Assembly: GCA_027490195.1 (NCBI GenBank)
Contig: JAIXYN010000025.1
Span: 1-64,000, forward strand
Reading direction: 5' to 3'
DNA from: Verrucomicrobiaceae bacterium
GTDB taxonomy: Bacteria > Verrucomicrobiota > Verrucomicrobiia > Verrucomicrobiales > Verrucomicrobiaceae
DNA: 64,000 nt
Under the pieces are notes generated by a model that worked only from the letters and a program-made list of their open reading frames with translations, was not told the origin of the DNA and made no database searches. Positions 46,379 through 55,126 of the stretch are shown here, one piece after another (position 1 is the stretch's first letter; each line of letters begins with the position of its first letter). Made by a program: the position numbers and the translations under genes.

Positions 46379-47833
46379 TCAAGCCAGCACTGGCTTTACG
46401 ACACTGCCATGCACGTCGGTCAGGCGGAACTGGCGGCCCTGGAACCGGAAGGTGAAGCGTTCGTGGTCGATGCCGAGCAGGTGCATCAGCGTGGCCTGGA
46501 AATCGTGCACGTGTACGCCGTCCTTTGCGACGCTGAAGCCGAATTCGTCGCTCTCGCCGTAGGTCATGCCGGGCTTTATGCCACCACCGGCCATCCAGAC
46601 GGTGAACACATAGGGGTGATGATCGCGGCCCCACTGTTTGGTGTCTTCGATCTTTCCTTGGAGGAAGGGGGTGCGGCCAAACTCGCCGCCCCAGATGACC
46701 AGGGTGTCATCCAGCAGGCCGCGTTGTTTGAGATCTTTCACCAGAGCGGCACTCGGCGCGTCGGTGTCGGTGCATTGAATCTTGAGCTGCGTGTTCAGAT
46801 TTCGGTGCTGATCCCAGCCGGCGTGCATCAGTTGGACAAAGCGCACGCCGCGCTCGGCGAGACGGCGTGCCATGAGGCAGTTGTAGGCGTAGCTGCCCTG
46901 CCGCATCACGTCCGGACCGTACATGTCGAGGATGTGTTTGGGCTCGTCGGAGAAGTCTGTCAGCTCTGGAACGCTTGTCTGCATCTTGTAGGCCATCTCG
47001 TACTGCGAGATGCGGGTGGCGATCTCGGGATCGCCGTAGTCCTGCAGTTTCATTTCATTGAGGCCTGCGATGCCGTCGAGGATGGTGCGCTTCACCGTGC
47101 GGCTCATGCCGTCGGCATTGCTCAGATACAGAACGGGGTCTCCGCTGCCGCGAAATTTCACGCCTTGATACTTTGAGGGCAGGAAGCCGCTGCCCCAGTA
47201 GAAGTCATAGAAAATCTGGCCGCAGCTCGCCTCTTTGTCGCGCGAGGTCATCACTACAAAGGCGGGCATGTCCTCCGCATCGCTACCGAGGCCGTAGCTC
47301 AGCCAGGAGCCGATCGCCGGCCTTCCTGCTTGTTCGCTGCCGGTCATGAAAAAGGTGATGGCCGGGGCATGGTTGACCTGCGTCGTGTGCAGGGACTTGA
47401 TGAAGCATAGCTCGTCAGCTATCGCCGCCGTGTGCGGCAGGAAATCGCTCACGGTTGCGCCGCTGTGGCCATGGCGTGAAAAATTGGAGATCTCGCCCAG
47501 CAGCGGACGCGTCGTCTGTCCGCCAGTCATGGTGCTGAAGCGCTTGCCAGCCACGATGCTGTCCGGGATCTGCGTGCCATGCATCTTCTTGAGCATCGGC
47601 TTGTGATCAAAAAGGTCCACATGCGAGGGCGCTCCGTTTTGCAGCAGGTAGATTACGCGCTTGGCCTTCGGCGCAAAATGCGGCAGCGCCGGGGCCATGG
47701 CATCCGGCAGTTGAGATGCGAAACCTTCGCGTGTCAGCAGCCCACCCAGTGCGGCGCCACCGATTCCGAGCGCCGATTTTCCAAACAGGGAACGGCGGGT
47801 CAGGTGGAGTCGGTTGGCATCGAGTGGATTCAT
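46379..47833 (-). CDS. DUF1501 domain-containing protein with Tat-like signal
   Basis: This 484-residue protein is of the DUF1501 type, abundant in Planctomycetes and Verrucomicrobia and usually paired with a DUF1553/PSCyt cytochrome protein. A twin-arginine-like leader (TRRSLFGKSALGIGGAALGG) starts it. Core pieces include YLLQNGAPSHVDLFDHKP, FIKSLHTTQVNHAPA, RRLAERGVRFVQLMHAGWDQH, DTLVIWGGEFGRTPF and GRDHHPYVFTVWMAGGG, a sulfatase/alkaline-phosphatase-like fold. No DUF1553 partner lies next to it, since the window has an esterase upstream (divergent). It is probably periplasmic with unknown substrate. Confidence 0.93.
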   Translation of the reverse strand: MNPLDANRLHLTRRSLFGKSALGIGGAALGGLLTREGFASQLPDAMAPALPHFAPKAKRVIYLLQNGAPSHVDLFDHKPMLKKMHGTQIPDSIVAGKRFSTMTGGQTTRPLLGEISNFSRHGHSGATVSDFLPHTAAIADELCFIKSLHTTQVNHAPAITFFMTGSEQAGRPAIGSWLSYGLGSDAEDMPAFVVMTSRDKEASCGQIFYDFYWGSGFLPSKYQGVKFRGSGDPVLYLSNADGMSRTVKRTILDGIAGLNEMKLQDYGDPEIATRISQYEMAYKMQTSVPELTDFSDEPKHILDMYGPDVMRQGSYAYNCLMARRLAERGVRFVQLMHAGWDQHRNLNTQLKIQCTDTDAPSAALVKDLKQRGLLDDTLVIWGGEFGRTPFLQGKIEDTKQWGRDHHPYVFTVWMAGGGIKPGMTYGESDEFGFSVAKDGVHVHDFQATLMHLLGIDHERFTFRFQGRQFRLTDVHGSVVKPVLA

Positions 47834-47892
47834 GGACCTTCATCTCTACGAGTGACAAAGCCGCGCCTTTCCTGCATCATGCGGGCACGACC

Positions 47893-48732
47893 ATGAAAGC
47901 TCTGCTTCTTTTTATTCTCAGCACACTGCCAGTCTGCGCCGCAGACCCCATCGAGATCAAACTCTGGCCCGACGGCGCACCCGGCCAGATGCTTCCGCAT
48001 TCCAAAGGCACGGAGGATTTCATCCGCACCAAGGCAGGGAAAAGCACCATTACAGACATTCACGATCCCACGATCACTGTGTACCGTCCGGAAAAACCCA
48101 ATGGCACCAGCGTCATCGTCGCTCCCGGTGGCGGCTACGTCTTCCTCTCCGCCGTGCATGAAGGCACGCAGGTCTGCGAATGGCTCAAGACCCTCGGCGT
48201 CACCGGCGTCCTGCTCAAATACCGCACGCCAACTCGTGATGAAGCTGCGCCGCATGAGAAGCCGGTGGCTGATGCCGCACGGGCCATCACCGTGGTTCGC
48301 GAGCTTGCCAAGGATTGGAATCTTGATCCGAAACGTGTTGGTTTGCTGGGTTTCAGTGCGGGAGGGAATCTGCTCGCCCATATCGCCTGTGATCGCGCTA
48401 CGAAGACCGAGTTGCCGAATTTTGGCATCATGATCTACGGCGGTGGCTTTGTGGACTTCAAAGATCCCACCAAGCTCAAGGAGGGCTTCACCGTACCGAA
48501 GGATGCGCCGCCCATGTTCCTCGCCTGTGCTCATGACGATGGCCAGAACCCCACTGCCGCCACCGTGCTCTACCTTGAGTATAAAAAGCTCGGAATCCCG
48601 TGTGAAATTCATCTCTTTACCAAAGGCGGACACGGTTTCGGCATGCGCGACAACAAGCAGCCCATCAATGCCTGGCCGCAGAGGTGTGCGGAGTGGATGG
48701 GGGCGATGGGATGGCTGCATCAACAGCCTTGA
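47893..48732 (+). CDS. Secreted alpha/beta hydrolase (acetyl-xylan-esterase-like)
   Basis: This 279-residue exported esterase has a signal peptide (MKALLLFILSTLPVCAAD), IKLWPDGAPGQ, oxyanion motif VAPGGGYVFLS, nucleophile GLLGFSAGGNLLAHIA (Ser), an acid after CAHDDGQNP, and His in KGGHGFGMRD. Such BD-FAE/PaeX-like enzymes deacetylate plant or algal polysaccharide. The start is ATG 47893; longer upstream codons overlap the divergent DUF1501 gene. The M20 hydrolase gene follows 39 bp later. Confidence 0.9.
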   Translation: MKALLLFILSTLPVCAADPIEIKLWPDGAPGQMLPHSKGTEDFIRTKAGKSTITDIHDPTITVYRPEKPNGTSVIVAPGGGYVFLSAVHEGTQVCEWLKTLGVTGVLLKYRTPTRDEAAPHEKPVADAARAITVVRELAKDWNLDPKRVGLLGFSAGGNLLAHIACDRATKTELPNFGIMIYGGGFVDFKDPTKLKEGFTVPKDAPPMFLACAHDDGQNPTAATVLYLEYKKLGIPCEIHLFTKGGHGFGMRDNKQPINAWPQRCAEWMGAMGWLHQQP

Positions 48733-48771
48733 GTCTTGCAAGACTCCGGGGTTGTCGGCTTAGTGCTTGGC

Positions 48772-50070
48772 ATGAAACTGTTTTTGCTCTCTTTGCTGGC
48801 CGGGTCTTCACTTTTCGCTGCCGAAGTTTCTTCGGTGGTGAAACAGGAACTGCCTTCGCTTGTCACGCTCTACAAAGAGCTGCACACGAATCCAGAGTTG
48901 TCCTTGCACGAGGACGAAACGGCGGCGCGCATTGCGAAAGAGCTGCGTGAGGCCGGGCTGGAGGTCACTGAGAATGTTGGCGGTCATGGCGTTGTCGGTG
49001 TTTTGAAGAATGGCGACGGCCCGGTGGTCTTGGTGCGCACGGATCTCGATGCGCTGCCGGTGAAGGAACAGACGGAGGCACCCTATGCGAGCACGAAGGT
49101 GGTGAAGGACGATCTTGGGCGCGAGGTGAACGTGATGCACGCCTGCGGCCATGACGTGCACATGGCTAGCTTTGTAGGAACGGCGCGGGCCTTGGTGAAA
49201 TTGCGGGATCAGTGGCGGGGGACGATTGTCATGATCGGGCAGCCGGCGGAGGAGCGGGTGCTGGGTGCGCGGTTCATGCTGCGCGATGGTCTGTTCTCAA
49301 AATTCCCCAAGCCGGACAAGGCCATTGCGCTGCATTGCTCGTCTGACATGGCGCATGGCACGGTCGGCATTGTCGAGGGCTTTGCGCTGGCGAATGTGGA
49401 CTCGGTGGAGATCGTCGTGAAAGGAGTCGGCGGGCATGGTTCGATGCCGCACCTCTGCAAGGACCCCATCGTGCTTGCGTCGCAAATCGTGTTGGCGTTA
49501 CAAACCATTGTCAGCCGTGAGGTGAAACCTGGCGATCCGGCGGTGATCACCGTGGGCAGCATTCACGGAGGCACCAAGAGCAACATCATCTCTGACGAAG
49601 TGCGCCTGCAACTCACCTTGCGCAGCTACAAGAAGGAAACGCGGCAGCACCTGATCGACTCCATCAAGCGCATCGTCAAAGCCCAGGCGGAGTCCGCCAA
49701 CATGCCTGCTGACAAGATGCCGGAGGTGCTGGTGTCAGATGATCGTGCGACGGCGCTCTACAACCAGCCTGAGCTGTGCCAGGAGGTGCGACAGTACATC
49801 GGGGCAGCCATCGGTGCAGACAACGTCCTCACGCGAGAGCCAGTCATGGGTGCGGAGGACTTTTCTGAATACGGCATGACCAAGGACAAGGTGCCGCTGT
49901 GCATGTTTTGGCTCGGGACGCAGCCGCCTGCAGTCGTGGCCGCAGCCAAAGCCAAGGGCACCTCGCTGCCGTCACTGCATTCGCCGTATTTCAAACCTGT
50001 TCCTGAGCCCAGCATTGAGACTGGCGTGACGGCGATGACCTCGGCGGTCATGGGCATGCTGAAGAAATAA
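48772..50070 (+). CDS. M20-family amidohydrolase, exported
   Basis: This 432-residue zinc peptidase/amidohydrolase is of the IAA-amino-acid hydrolase/hippuricase subgroup. A signal peptide (MKLFLLSLLAGSSLFAAE) is followed by VLVRTDLDALPVKEQT, MHACGHDVHMASFVG (zinc His/Asp), GQPAEERVLGARFM (catalytic Glu-Glu), GGHGSMPHLCKDPI in the dimer lid, and PVMGAEDFSEY. It probably cleaves N-acyl amino acids or peptides in the periplasm. The start is ATG 48772. It lies downstream of the esterase gene, possibly co-transcribed, and converges with the LptF/G permease gene. Confidence 0.93.
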   Translation: MKLFLLSLLAGSSLFAAEVSSVVKQELPSLVTLYKELHTNPELSLHEDETAARIAKELREAGLEVTENVGGHGVVGVLKNGDGPVVLVRTDLDALPVKEQTEAPYASTKVVKDDLGREVNVMHACGHDVHMASFVGTARALVKLRDQWRGTIVMIGQPAEERVLGARFMLRDGLFSKFPKPDKAIALHCSSDMAHGTVGIVEGFALANVDSVEIVVKGVGGHGSMPHLCKDPIVLASQIVLALQTIVSREVKPGDPAVITVGSIHGGTKSNIISDEVRLQLTLRSYKKETRQHLIDSIKRIVKAQAESANMPADKMPEVLVSDDRATALYNQPELCQEVRQYIGAAIGADNVLTREPVMGAEDFSEYGMTKDKVPLCMFWLGTQPPAVVAAAKAKGTSLPSLHSPYFKPVPEPSIETGVTAMTSAVMGMLKK

Positions 50071-50082
50071 GGCGGGCCGCTT

Positions 50083-51204
50083 TTACTTCCGGCTTAGCTT
50101 GTAGAACAGCCAGCCGCCCATGCCGAGGAAGATCACATTGGGCAGCCACATGATGAGGTGAGGCATGGCCGATGGTACGTCATTAAGCGTGTCCGCCAAA
50201 ATGATGAAGACGATGTAAACCGTGGCTGTGATCAGGCTCAGGGCGAAGCCTGATGAAGTCTCGCGACGCTGCGCCGTCACCCCCAGTGGAATGCCCACTA
50301 GGGCGAAGGTGAAGCAGGCCATTGAAAAGCTGTAGCGTTTGCTCAGCTCGGTGAGGGAAAGGGAGCGAGTCACAGGCGTCAGTGCTTCGCCGGTGATGGT
50401 GTCTTTCCAGGTGCGCACCTCCTCGGTCAGTGCGCTGGTGGTCTTCATGCTCGCATTCACGCGGACGGTGTCTTTCTGCATCTCTGAGAGCGGCAGCTTC
50501 AACCATTGATGGTTCATGGCAAATCCACCGAGCTTTCCCTGCCCGTCTACGGGCACGGTCTCTTCTGTCATGCCTTCTAATTCCATAAGCAGATCAATCG
50601 ATCCGGGAGTGGTGTGAAGGGTCGCTTTGTTGGCGTGGATGTAGGTGCTGGACTGGGAGCCCTTCAGCATGACGATGTGCATGTCTGTGAGCGTCTTGTC
50701 CTGGCGCTTGCCCGTGTAGATACGGTAGCCGGGCACACGCTCCAGTACCTGGCCTTCCTGGAAGAGAGTTTCAGGATTCTTGACCGCCACCTGATAAAAC
50801 AGGCGCTTCATGCGATCCTTCGCCGCAGGTGCCAGGCTCACATTCACCCACAGGCAGAGGCCGCTAAGCGCTATCGATAGGACAAAGACTGGGGCGCAGA
50901 TGCGCGGCATCGACATGCCGGTCATGCGCAGGGAGACCAGTTCGTTGTCGGCTGAAAGACGACCAAACACGAGCAGAATGCCGGTGAGGAAGGCCCAGGG
51001 AATCGTGAAGATGAGCGAGAATGGAATGACCAGAAGAACGAATTCTGCGATCACCGAGGTCGGCAGCTCTGTGTTGCCCAGCAACTGGTCCAGTTTTTTG
51101 TACACATTGCCCAGCACCATCACGCCGCTGAGCAGCGCCACGCCGATCAGTGTGGCTGATGCGACCTGGCGGCCAAGATAGCGGTCAAAGATGCGCGGAA
51201 ACAT
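50083..51204 (-). CDS. LptF/LptG family permease (YjgP/YjgQ)
   Basis: This 373-residue inner-membrane subunit is of the LptB2FG-type LPS exporter. It has the YjgP/YjgQ layout: N-terminal FDRYLGRQVASATLIG, three spans to about 125, a periplasmic beta-jellyroll (about 130-280), then three more spans (SFSMACFTFALVGIPLGV...). The cytoplasmic coupling-helix LSADNELVSLRMTGMSM is typical. The paralog (F versus G) cannot be decided. A partner gene is not adjacent; it lies 60 bp downstream of murI on the same strand and may be in its transcript. Confidence 0.92.
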   Translation of the reverse strand: MFPRIFDRYLGRQVASATLIGVALLSGVMVLGNVYKKLDQLLGNTELPTSVIAEFVLLVIPFSLIFTIPWAFLTGILLVFGRLSADNELVSLRMTGMSMPRICAPVFVLSIALSGLCLWVNVSLAPAAKDRMKRLFYQVAVKNPETLFQEGQVLERVPGYRIYTGKRQDKTLTDMHIVMLKGSQSSTYIHANKATLHTTPGSIDLLMELEGMTEETVPVDGQGKLGGFAMNHQWLKLPLSEMQKDTVRVNASMKTTSALTEEVRTWKDTITGEALTPVTRSLSLTELSKRYSFSMACFTFALVGIPLGVTAQRRETSSGFALSLITATVYIVFIILADTLNDVPSAMPHLIMWLPNVIFLGMGGWLFYKLSRK

Positions 51205-51264
51205 GTGGGAGGACAGGCTAGCGAGTCTTCATCGCCGGGCAATTTGAGATTGCCATAGGCTGCT

Positions 51265-52077
51265 TCAAACGACCGCCTTCTTCACTTTGCCGAAATCCGT
51301 GCCCAGAAAGCGCTTGGCCAGGTTTTCCGCCTGCTCGGAATGGTCCGTGAGGTAGATTTCGAGGGATGGTTTTGATTTGGTCGTCCGCAGCAGCCCGCCC
51401 TGTTCGAGGCTGGCTTTCACATGCGCCGCGCAGGTGCTGGCGGAGTCCACCAGCCGCACTTTCTGCCCGAGCAGGCGCTTCAGCACCGGAATTAGCAGCG
51501 GATAGTGGGTGCAGCCCAGCACCAGAGTGTCGATGCCTTTGTCGAGCATCGGCTTCAAATACTCACGCAGCACGGACTTGAGCGCCGGATGGTCGGTCCA
51601 GCCTTCTTCAACAAAAGGAACCAGCAGTGGTGTCGCCTTGGCTTCGATCATGATGTCCGGCCGCCGCATGGCAATCTCATGCTGATACGCATGGCTGCGG
51701 ATCGTACCCGCCGTGCCGATGATGCCCACGCGTTCGCAACTGGCATCGGCGAGAGTTGCTTCCACCCCGGGCCCGAGTACACCGATGACGGGAACGCGAA
51801 ACATGGCCTGCAGTTGTGGCAGCGCATGTGCGGTGGCTGTGTTGCATGCCACTACCACGGCCTTCACGCCATGGGAGACGAGGAACTGCGTGTCCTCCAT
51901 CGAGAAACGTCGGATCGTGTCCGGGGATTTCGAGCCATAGGGCACGCGCGCCGTGTCGCCGAGGTAAATGATGGATTCATTCGGCAGCAGATCCCTCAGA
52001 GCCCGCACCACGGTCAGGCCGCCAACGCCGGAGTCAAAAACGCCGAGAGGGCTGCTGGCGGTGACAGGGGTGCTCAT
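51265..52077 (-). CDS. murI: Glutamate racemase
   Basis: MurI makes D-glutamate for peptidoglycan. The 270-residue enzyme has LGVFDSGVGGLTVVRAL, YLGDTARVPYG, and the two catalytic cysteines: VVACNTATA (Cys78) and LGCTHYPLL (Cys189). The start is ATG 52077, 8 bp after the argF stop; an in-frame TTG at 52089 would overlap argF. It is the last gene of the arginine run, an unusual neighbour that shares glutamate as substrate with that pathway. Confidence 0.95.
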   Translation of the reverse strand: MSTPVTASSPLGVFDSGVGGLTVVRALRDLLPNESIIYLGDTARVPYGSKSPDTIRRFSMEDTQFLVSHGVKAVVVACNTATAHALPQLQAMFRVPVIGVLGPGVEATLADASCERVGIIGTAGTIRSHAYQHEIAMRRPDIMIEAKATPLLVPFVEEGWTDHPALKSVLREYLKPMLDKGIDTLVLGCTHYPLLIPVLKRLLGQKVRLVDSASTCAAHVKASLEQGGLLRTTKSKPSLEIYLTDHSEQAENLAKRFLGTDFGKVKKAVV

Positions 52078-52085
52078 GGATGGAA

Positions 52086-52988
52086 TCAACTTTTCCGAGT
52101 GAGCTCTACAATGATGGCCTTCTGCGCGTGCAGGCGGTTCTCGGCTTGGTCGAAGATCAAATCAGCATGCGCTTCCATGACTTCGTCGGTGATTTCTTTG
52201 CCGCGATAGGCGGGCAGGCAGTGCATGACGAGGGCACCGGGGTTGGCGTGCTTCAGGAGGGCGGAGTTGATCTGCCAGGGCTTGAGGGTCTCGATGCGGT
52301 CGGCGCTTTCGGCTTCCTTGCCCATGCTGACCCAGACATCCGTGTAAACGACATCGCAGGCACCCACGGCTTCGGCGGGGTCATCGACGATGCTGACCGT
52401 GTTGCCGGGCACACGATGCATGAAGCTTTCCTGCGGTTGGAAGGCCTTGGGGGCACCAATGACGAGTTCAAAGCCGAGGTGAACTGAGGCCCAGATCCAG
52501 GAGCGGGCCATGTTGCAGTCGCCATCTCCCAAGAAACAAACGCGTTTGCCTTTCCAGCCGCCGAGGCGTTCCTGAATGGTCTGCAAATCCGCCAGCACCT
52601 GGCAGGGGTGTTCGTCATCGGTCAGTGCATTGATGGTGGGGATGCCGCTGTATTGGGCGAAATCGACCACATCCTGCTGGGCGAAGGTGCGGATGACTGC
52701 GCCATGAATCATGCGGCCCATCACGCGGGCGGTGTCCTTGATGGGCTCGCCACGACCGAGCTGGATGTCGGCGCTGGAAAGGAACATCACTGAGCCGCCG
52801 AGTTCGCGAATGCCGACTTCAAAACTGACGCGGGTGCGTGTCGAAGACTTGCTGAAAATCAGCGCCCACTGCTGACCGGTGAGGACCTGCGGGGATGCCT
52901 TGCGATCCTTTTTCAGTACGCAGCCCAGATTGACGATTCGCTCGATTTGTTCCCGGGTCAGTTCTTCGATGGAAAGGAGGTGGTTCAT
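52086..52988 (-). CDS. argF: Ornithine carbamoyltransferase
   Basis: This enzyme joins carbamoyl phosphate and ornithine to give citrulline. The 300 residues match the family. Carbamoyl-phosphate site SKSSTRTRVSFE, DEHPCQVLADLQ, SMGKEAE and HCLPAYRGKEI are all present. It is the fifth gene of the argC-J-B-D-F run, 14 bp after argD. The HCLP and SSTRTR signatures separate it from the N-acetylornithine transcarbamylase found in some Bacteroidetes only in part, but ArgJ in the cluster supports ornithine as the substrate. Confidence 0.95.
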   Translation of the reverse strand: MNHLLSIEELTREQIERIVNLGCVLKKDRKASPQVLTGQQWALIFSKSSTRTRVSFEVGIRELGGSVMFLSSADIQLGRGEPIKDTARVMGRMIHGAVIRTFAQQDVVDFAQYSGIPTINALTDDEHPCQVLADLQTIQERLGGWKGKRVCFLGDGDCNMARSWIWASVHLGFELVIGAPKAFQPQESFMHRVPGNTVSIVDDPAEAVGACDVVYTDVWVSMGKEAESADRIETLKPWQINSALLKHANPGALVMHCLPAYRGKEITDEVMEAHADLIFDQAENRLHAQKAIIVELTRKS

Positions 52989-53002
52989 AGCGTGGCGGGT
53001 TT

Positions 53003-54235
53003 TTACGCGAGCTGATCGAGCACGCTCTTGAAGATGGCGAGCCCTTCGTCGGCCTGGGCTGCGGTGATGTTCAGCGGTGAGAGCCAGCGCACGACATGGG
53101 GGCCGGCAGGGGTGACCATCATGCCGGCGTCGAGCAATTGCTGCGCGAGGAAGATGGAAGGAAGCTTGCCACCCGATTTTGCGGCGATGGCTTCGGCATT
53201 GAGTTCAAAGCCGATGAAGAGGCCGAGCTGGCGCACTTCTTTGATCAGAGGATGATTCCATGAACAGGCCATCGCGGCTATGGCCGCGCCGCGAGTCTTG
53301 GCATTGTCGCAGAGATGCTCGTCCAAAATGGTGCGCAGTGTGGCGATGCCGACGGCGCAGGCGAGGGGCGAGCCGCCGTAGGTGGTGCCATGCGTGCCGG
53401 GGCCGAGGGTCTTGCTCAGATCCCGGCGGTCATTGACCCAGAAGGAGCCCAGCGGGAAGCCGCTGCCAATGGCCTTGGCCCAACTGATGCCGTCGGGCTG
53501 AATTTCATCCCCTGGAATGATGCTGCGCCAGCCGGCCATCTCGCCCGCTCGGCCAAAGCCGCACTGCACTTCATCAAGTAGCAGCAGCAGATCTTTTTCG
53601 CGGCACAAACGCTGGGCGGCGCGCAGAAACTCGGGAGTGACAGCGTTCACGCCGCTCTCGCCTTGAATTGGCTCCACCAAAATGGCGACCGTCTTGTCAG
53701 TGATCGCTGCTTCTAGCGCGGCGATGTCGTTGAACGGGGAATAGATGAATCCCGGCGGCAGCGGGCCAAAGCCGCCGTGAATTTTTTCCTGTGCTGTGGC
53801 GGTCATGGCACCGAAAGTGCGGCCATGGAAGGAGCCGGTGAAGCTGATGATCTCGTAGCGCCCGCCGGTCTGTTGGCCGTATTTCCGCGCCAGTTTGAGC
53901 AGCCCTTCATTGGCCTCAGCACCGCTGTTGCAGAAGAAGCATTTGCCAGCAATGCCGACGCATTCTTCGACGAGGATGTGTGCCAGTTCGGCCTGTTTGT
54001 CGATGCAGTACCAGTTGGAGACGTGGATGAGCGTGTTCGCCTGTTCGGTGAGCGCTTTCACCACTGTGGGCGGGCAGTGACCGAGCGGGCACACGGCCAC
54101 GCCGCCGGCGAAGTCGAGATACTTCTTCCCGTCACGATCCCAGACGTACGGGCCTTCACCACGCACGGGCCACACATCATAACGACCGTAGTTCGGCAGG
54201 ACGAACTCCTGCATCAGTTGATCACTCGTTCTCAT
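53003..54235 (-). CDS. argD: Acetylornithine aminotransferase
   Basis: This 410-residue class III PLP aminotransferase converts N-acetylglutamate semialdehyde to N-acetylornithine. Recognisable parts are FAGGVAVCPLGHCPP, FFCNSGAEANEGLLKLAR, FTGSFHGRTFGAMTAT, VEPIQGESGVN, LLLDEVQCGFGRAG and the Schiff-base Lys in ISWAKAIGSGFPLG. The common family form of this motif has LAKALGGG-like residues; GSGFP is slightly divergent. It lies 6 bp after argB in the arginine operon. Confidence 0.95.
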   Translation of the reverse strand: MRTSDQLMQEFVLPNYGRYDVWPVRGEGPYVWDRDGKKYLDFAGGVAVCPLGHCPPTVVKALTEQANTLIHVSNWYCIDKQAELAHILVEECVGIAGKCFFCNSGAEANEGLLKLARKYGQQTGGRYEIISFTGSFHGRTFGAMTATAQEKIHGGFGPLPPGFIYSPFNDIAALEAAITDKTVAILVEPIQGESGVNAVTPEFLRAAQRLCREKDLLLLLDEVQCGFGRAGEMAGWRSIIPGDEIQPDGISWAKAIGSGFPLGSFWVNDRRDLSKTLGPGTHGTTYGGSPLACAVGIATLRTILDEHLCDNAKTRGAAIAAMACSWNHPLIKEVRQLGLFIGFELNAEAIAAKSGGKLPSIFLAQQLLDAGMMVTPAGPHVVRWLSPLNITAAQADEGLAIFKSVLDQLA

Positions 54236-54241
54236 CTTGCG

Positions 54242-55102
54242 TTACAAATGGATTTCAGTACCGATCCCGCCGTCGGTGAAGATTTCGAGAATCAGGGCAT
54301 GCGGCAGGCGGCCGTCAATGAGATGCACCTTGCCCACGCCGCCGCGAAGGGAATCGAGTGAAGAGTCCACCTTAGGAATCATGCCGCCGCTGATGATGCC
54401 GTCTGCTTTCAGCTTGGCGATGGATGCCTCGTCGAGACTCGGAATCAGCGTCGCATCATCCTTCGGATCACGCATCACACCGCGTACGTCACTGAGGAAG
54501 ATGAGCTTCGTGGCCTTCAGCCGCTTGGCCAGACCACAGGCTGCGAGATCGGCGTTTACGTTGAGCGTTTTGCCAGAGGCAAGTTCGCGGGCTACGGGTG
54601 AGACCACAGGGACGAACTCGCCCGCCACAGCGGCCTGGATCAAGCCGAGCTTGCAGTCGTTCACTTCGCCGACCCAGCCGAGATCTCCCTTCATTTTCTC
54701 ACCCGTGAAGACTTCAGTGCCGGGAATGCCGACCGCCTTGCCACCAAAGGCGTTGATTTTGGTCACGATTTCCGGGTTGATCACACGGGCGAGGGTCTCC
54801 TCGACGATCTTGATCGTCTCGTCGTCGGTGACGCGCATGCCATTGATGAATTTCGCCTGCAAGCCGGACTCGGTCATGGCCTTCGAGATTGCCTTGCCGC
54901 CACCGTGCACGATGACGGGATTGATGCCCACGGCTTCGAGGAACACCACGTCACGCAGGAAAGAGTCCACCTGCACGGGGTCTTCCATCGCACTGCCACC
55001 GACTTTAATCAGGAACGTACAGCCTCGGAAGCTCTGCATGTAAGGCAGGGCTTCAAGAAGTACGGCGGATTTGGTGATTTGAGCGTCGAGGGGATTCATC
55101 AC
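54242..55102 (-). CDS. argB: Acetylglutamate kinase
   Basis: This enzyme phosphorylates N-acetylglutamate. The 286-residue protein has the amino-acid-kinase fold: TFLIKVGGSAMED, NPVIVHGGGKAISKAM, the substrate region INGMRVTDDETIKIVE, NVNADLAACGLA, LIFLSDVRGVMRD and IISGGMIPKVDSSL. The extended N-terminal helix (residues 1-25) is a feature of the arginine-inhibited hexameric forms, which hints at feedback control. It lies 24 bp after argJ and 6 bp before argD. Confidence 0.96.
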   Translation of the reverse strand: MMNPLDAQITKSAVLLEALPYMQSFRGCTFLIKVGGSAMEDPVQVDSFLRDVVFLEAVGINPVIVHGGGKAISKAMTESGLQAKFINGMRVTDDETIKIVEETLARVINPEIVTKINAFGGKAVGIPGTEVFTGEKMKGDLGWVGEVNDCKLGLIQAAVAGEFVPVVSPVARELASGKTLNVNADLAACGLAKRLKATKLIFLSDVRGVMRDPKDDATLIPSLDEASIAKLKADGIISGGMIPKVDSSLDSLRGGVGKVHLIDGRLPHALILEIFTDGGIGTEIHL

Positions 55103-55126
55103 GATGAAAGTGACTGCGAGAAACGA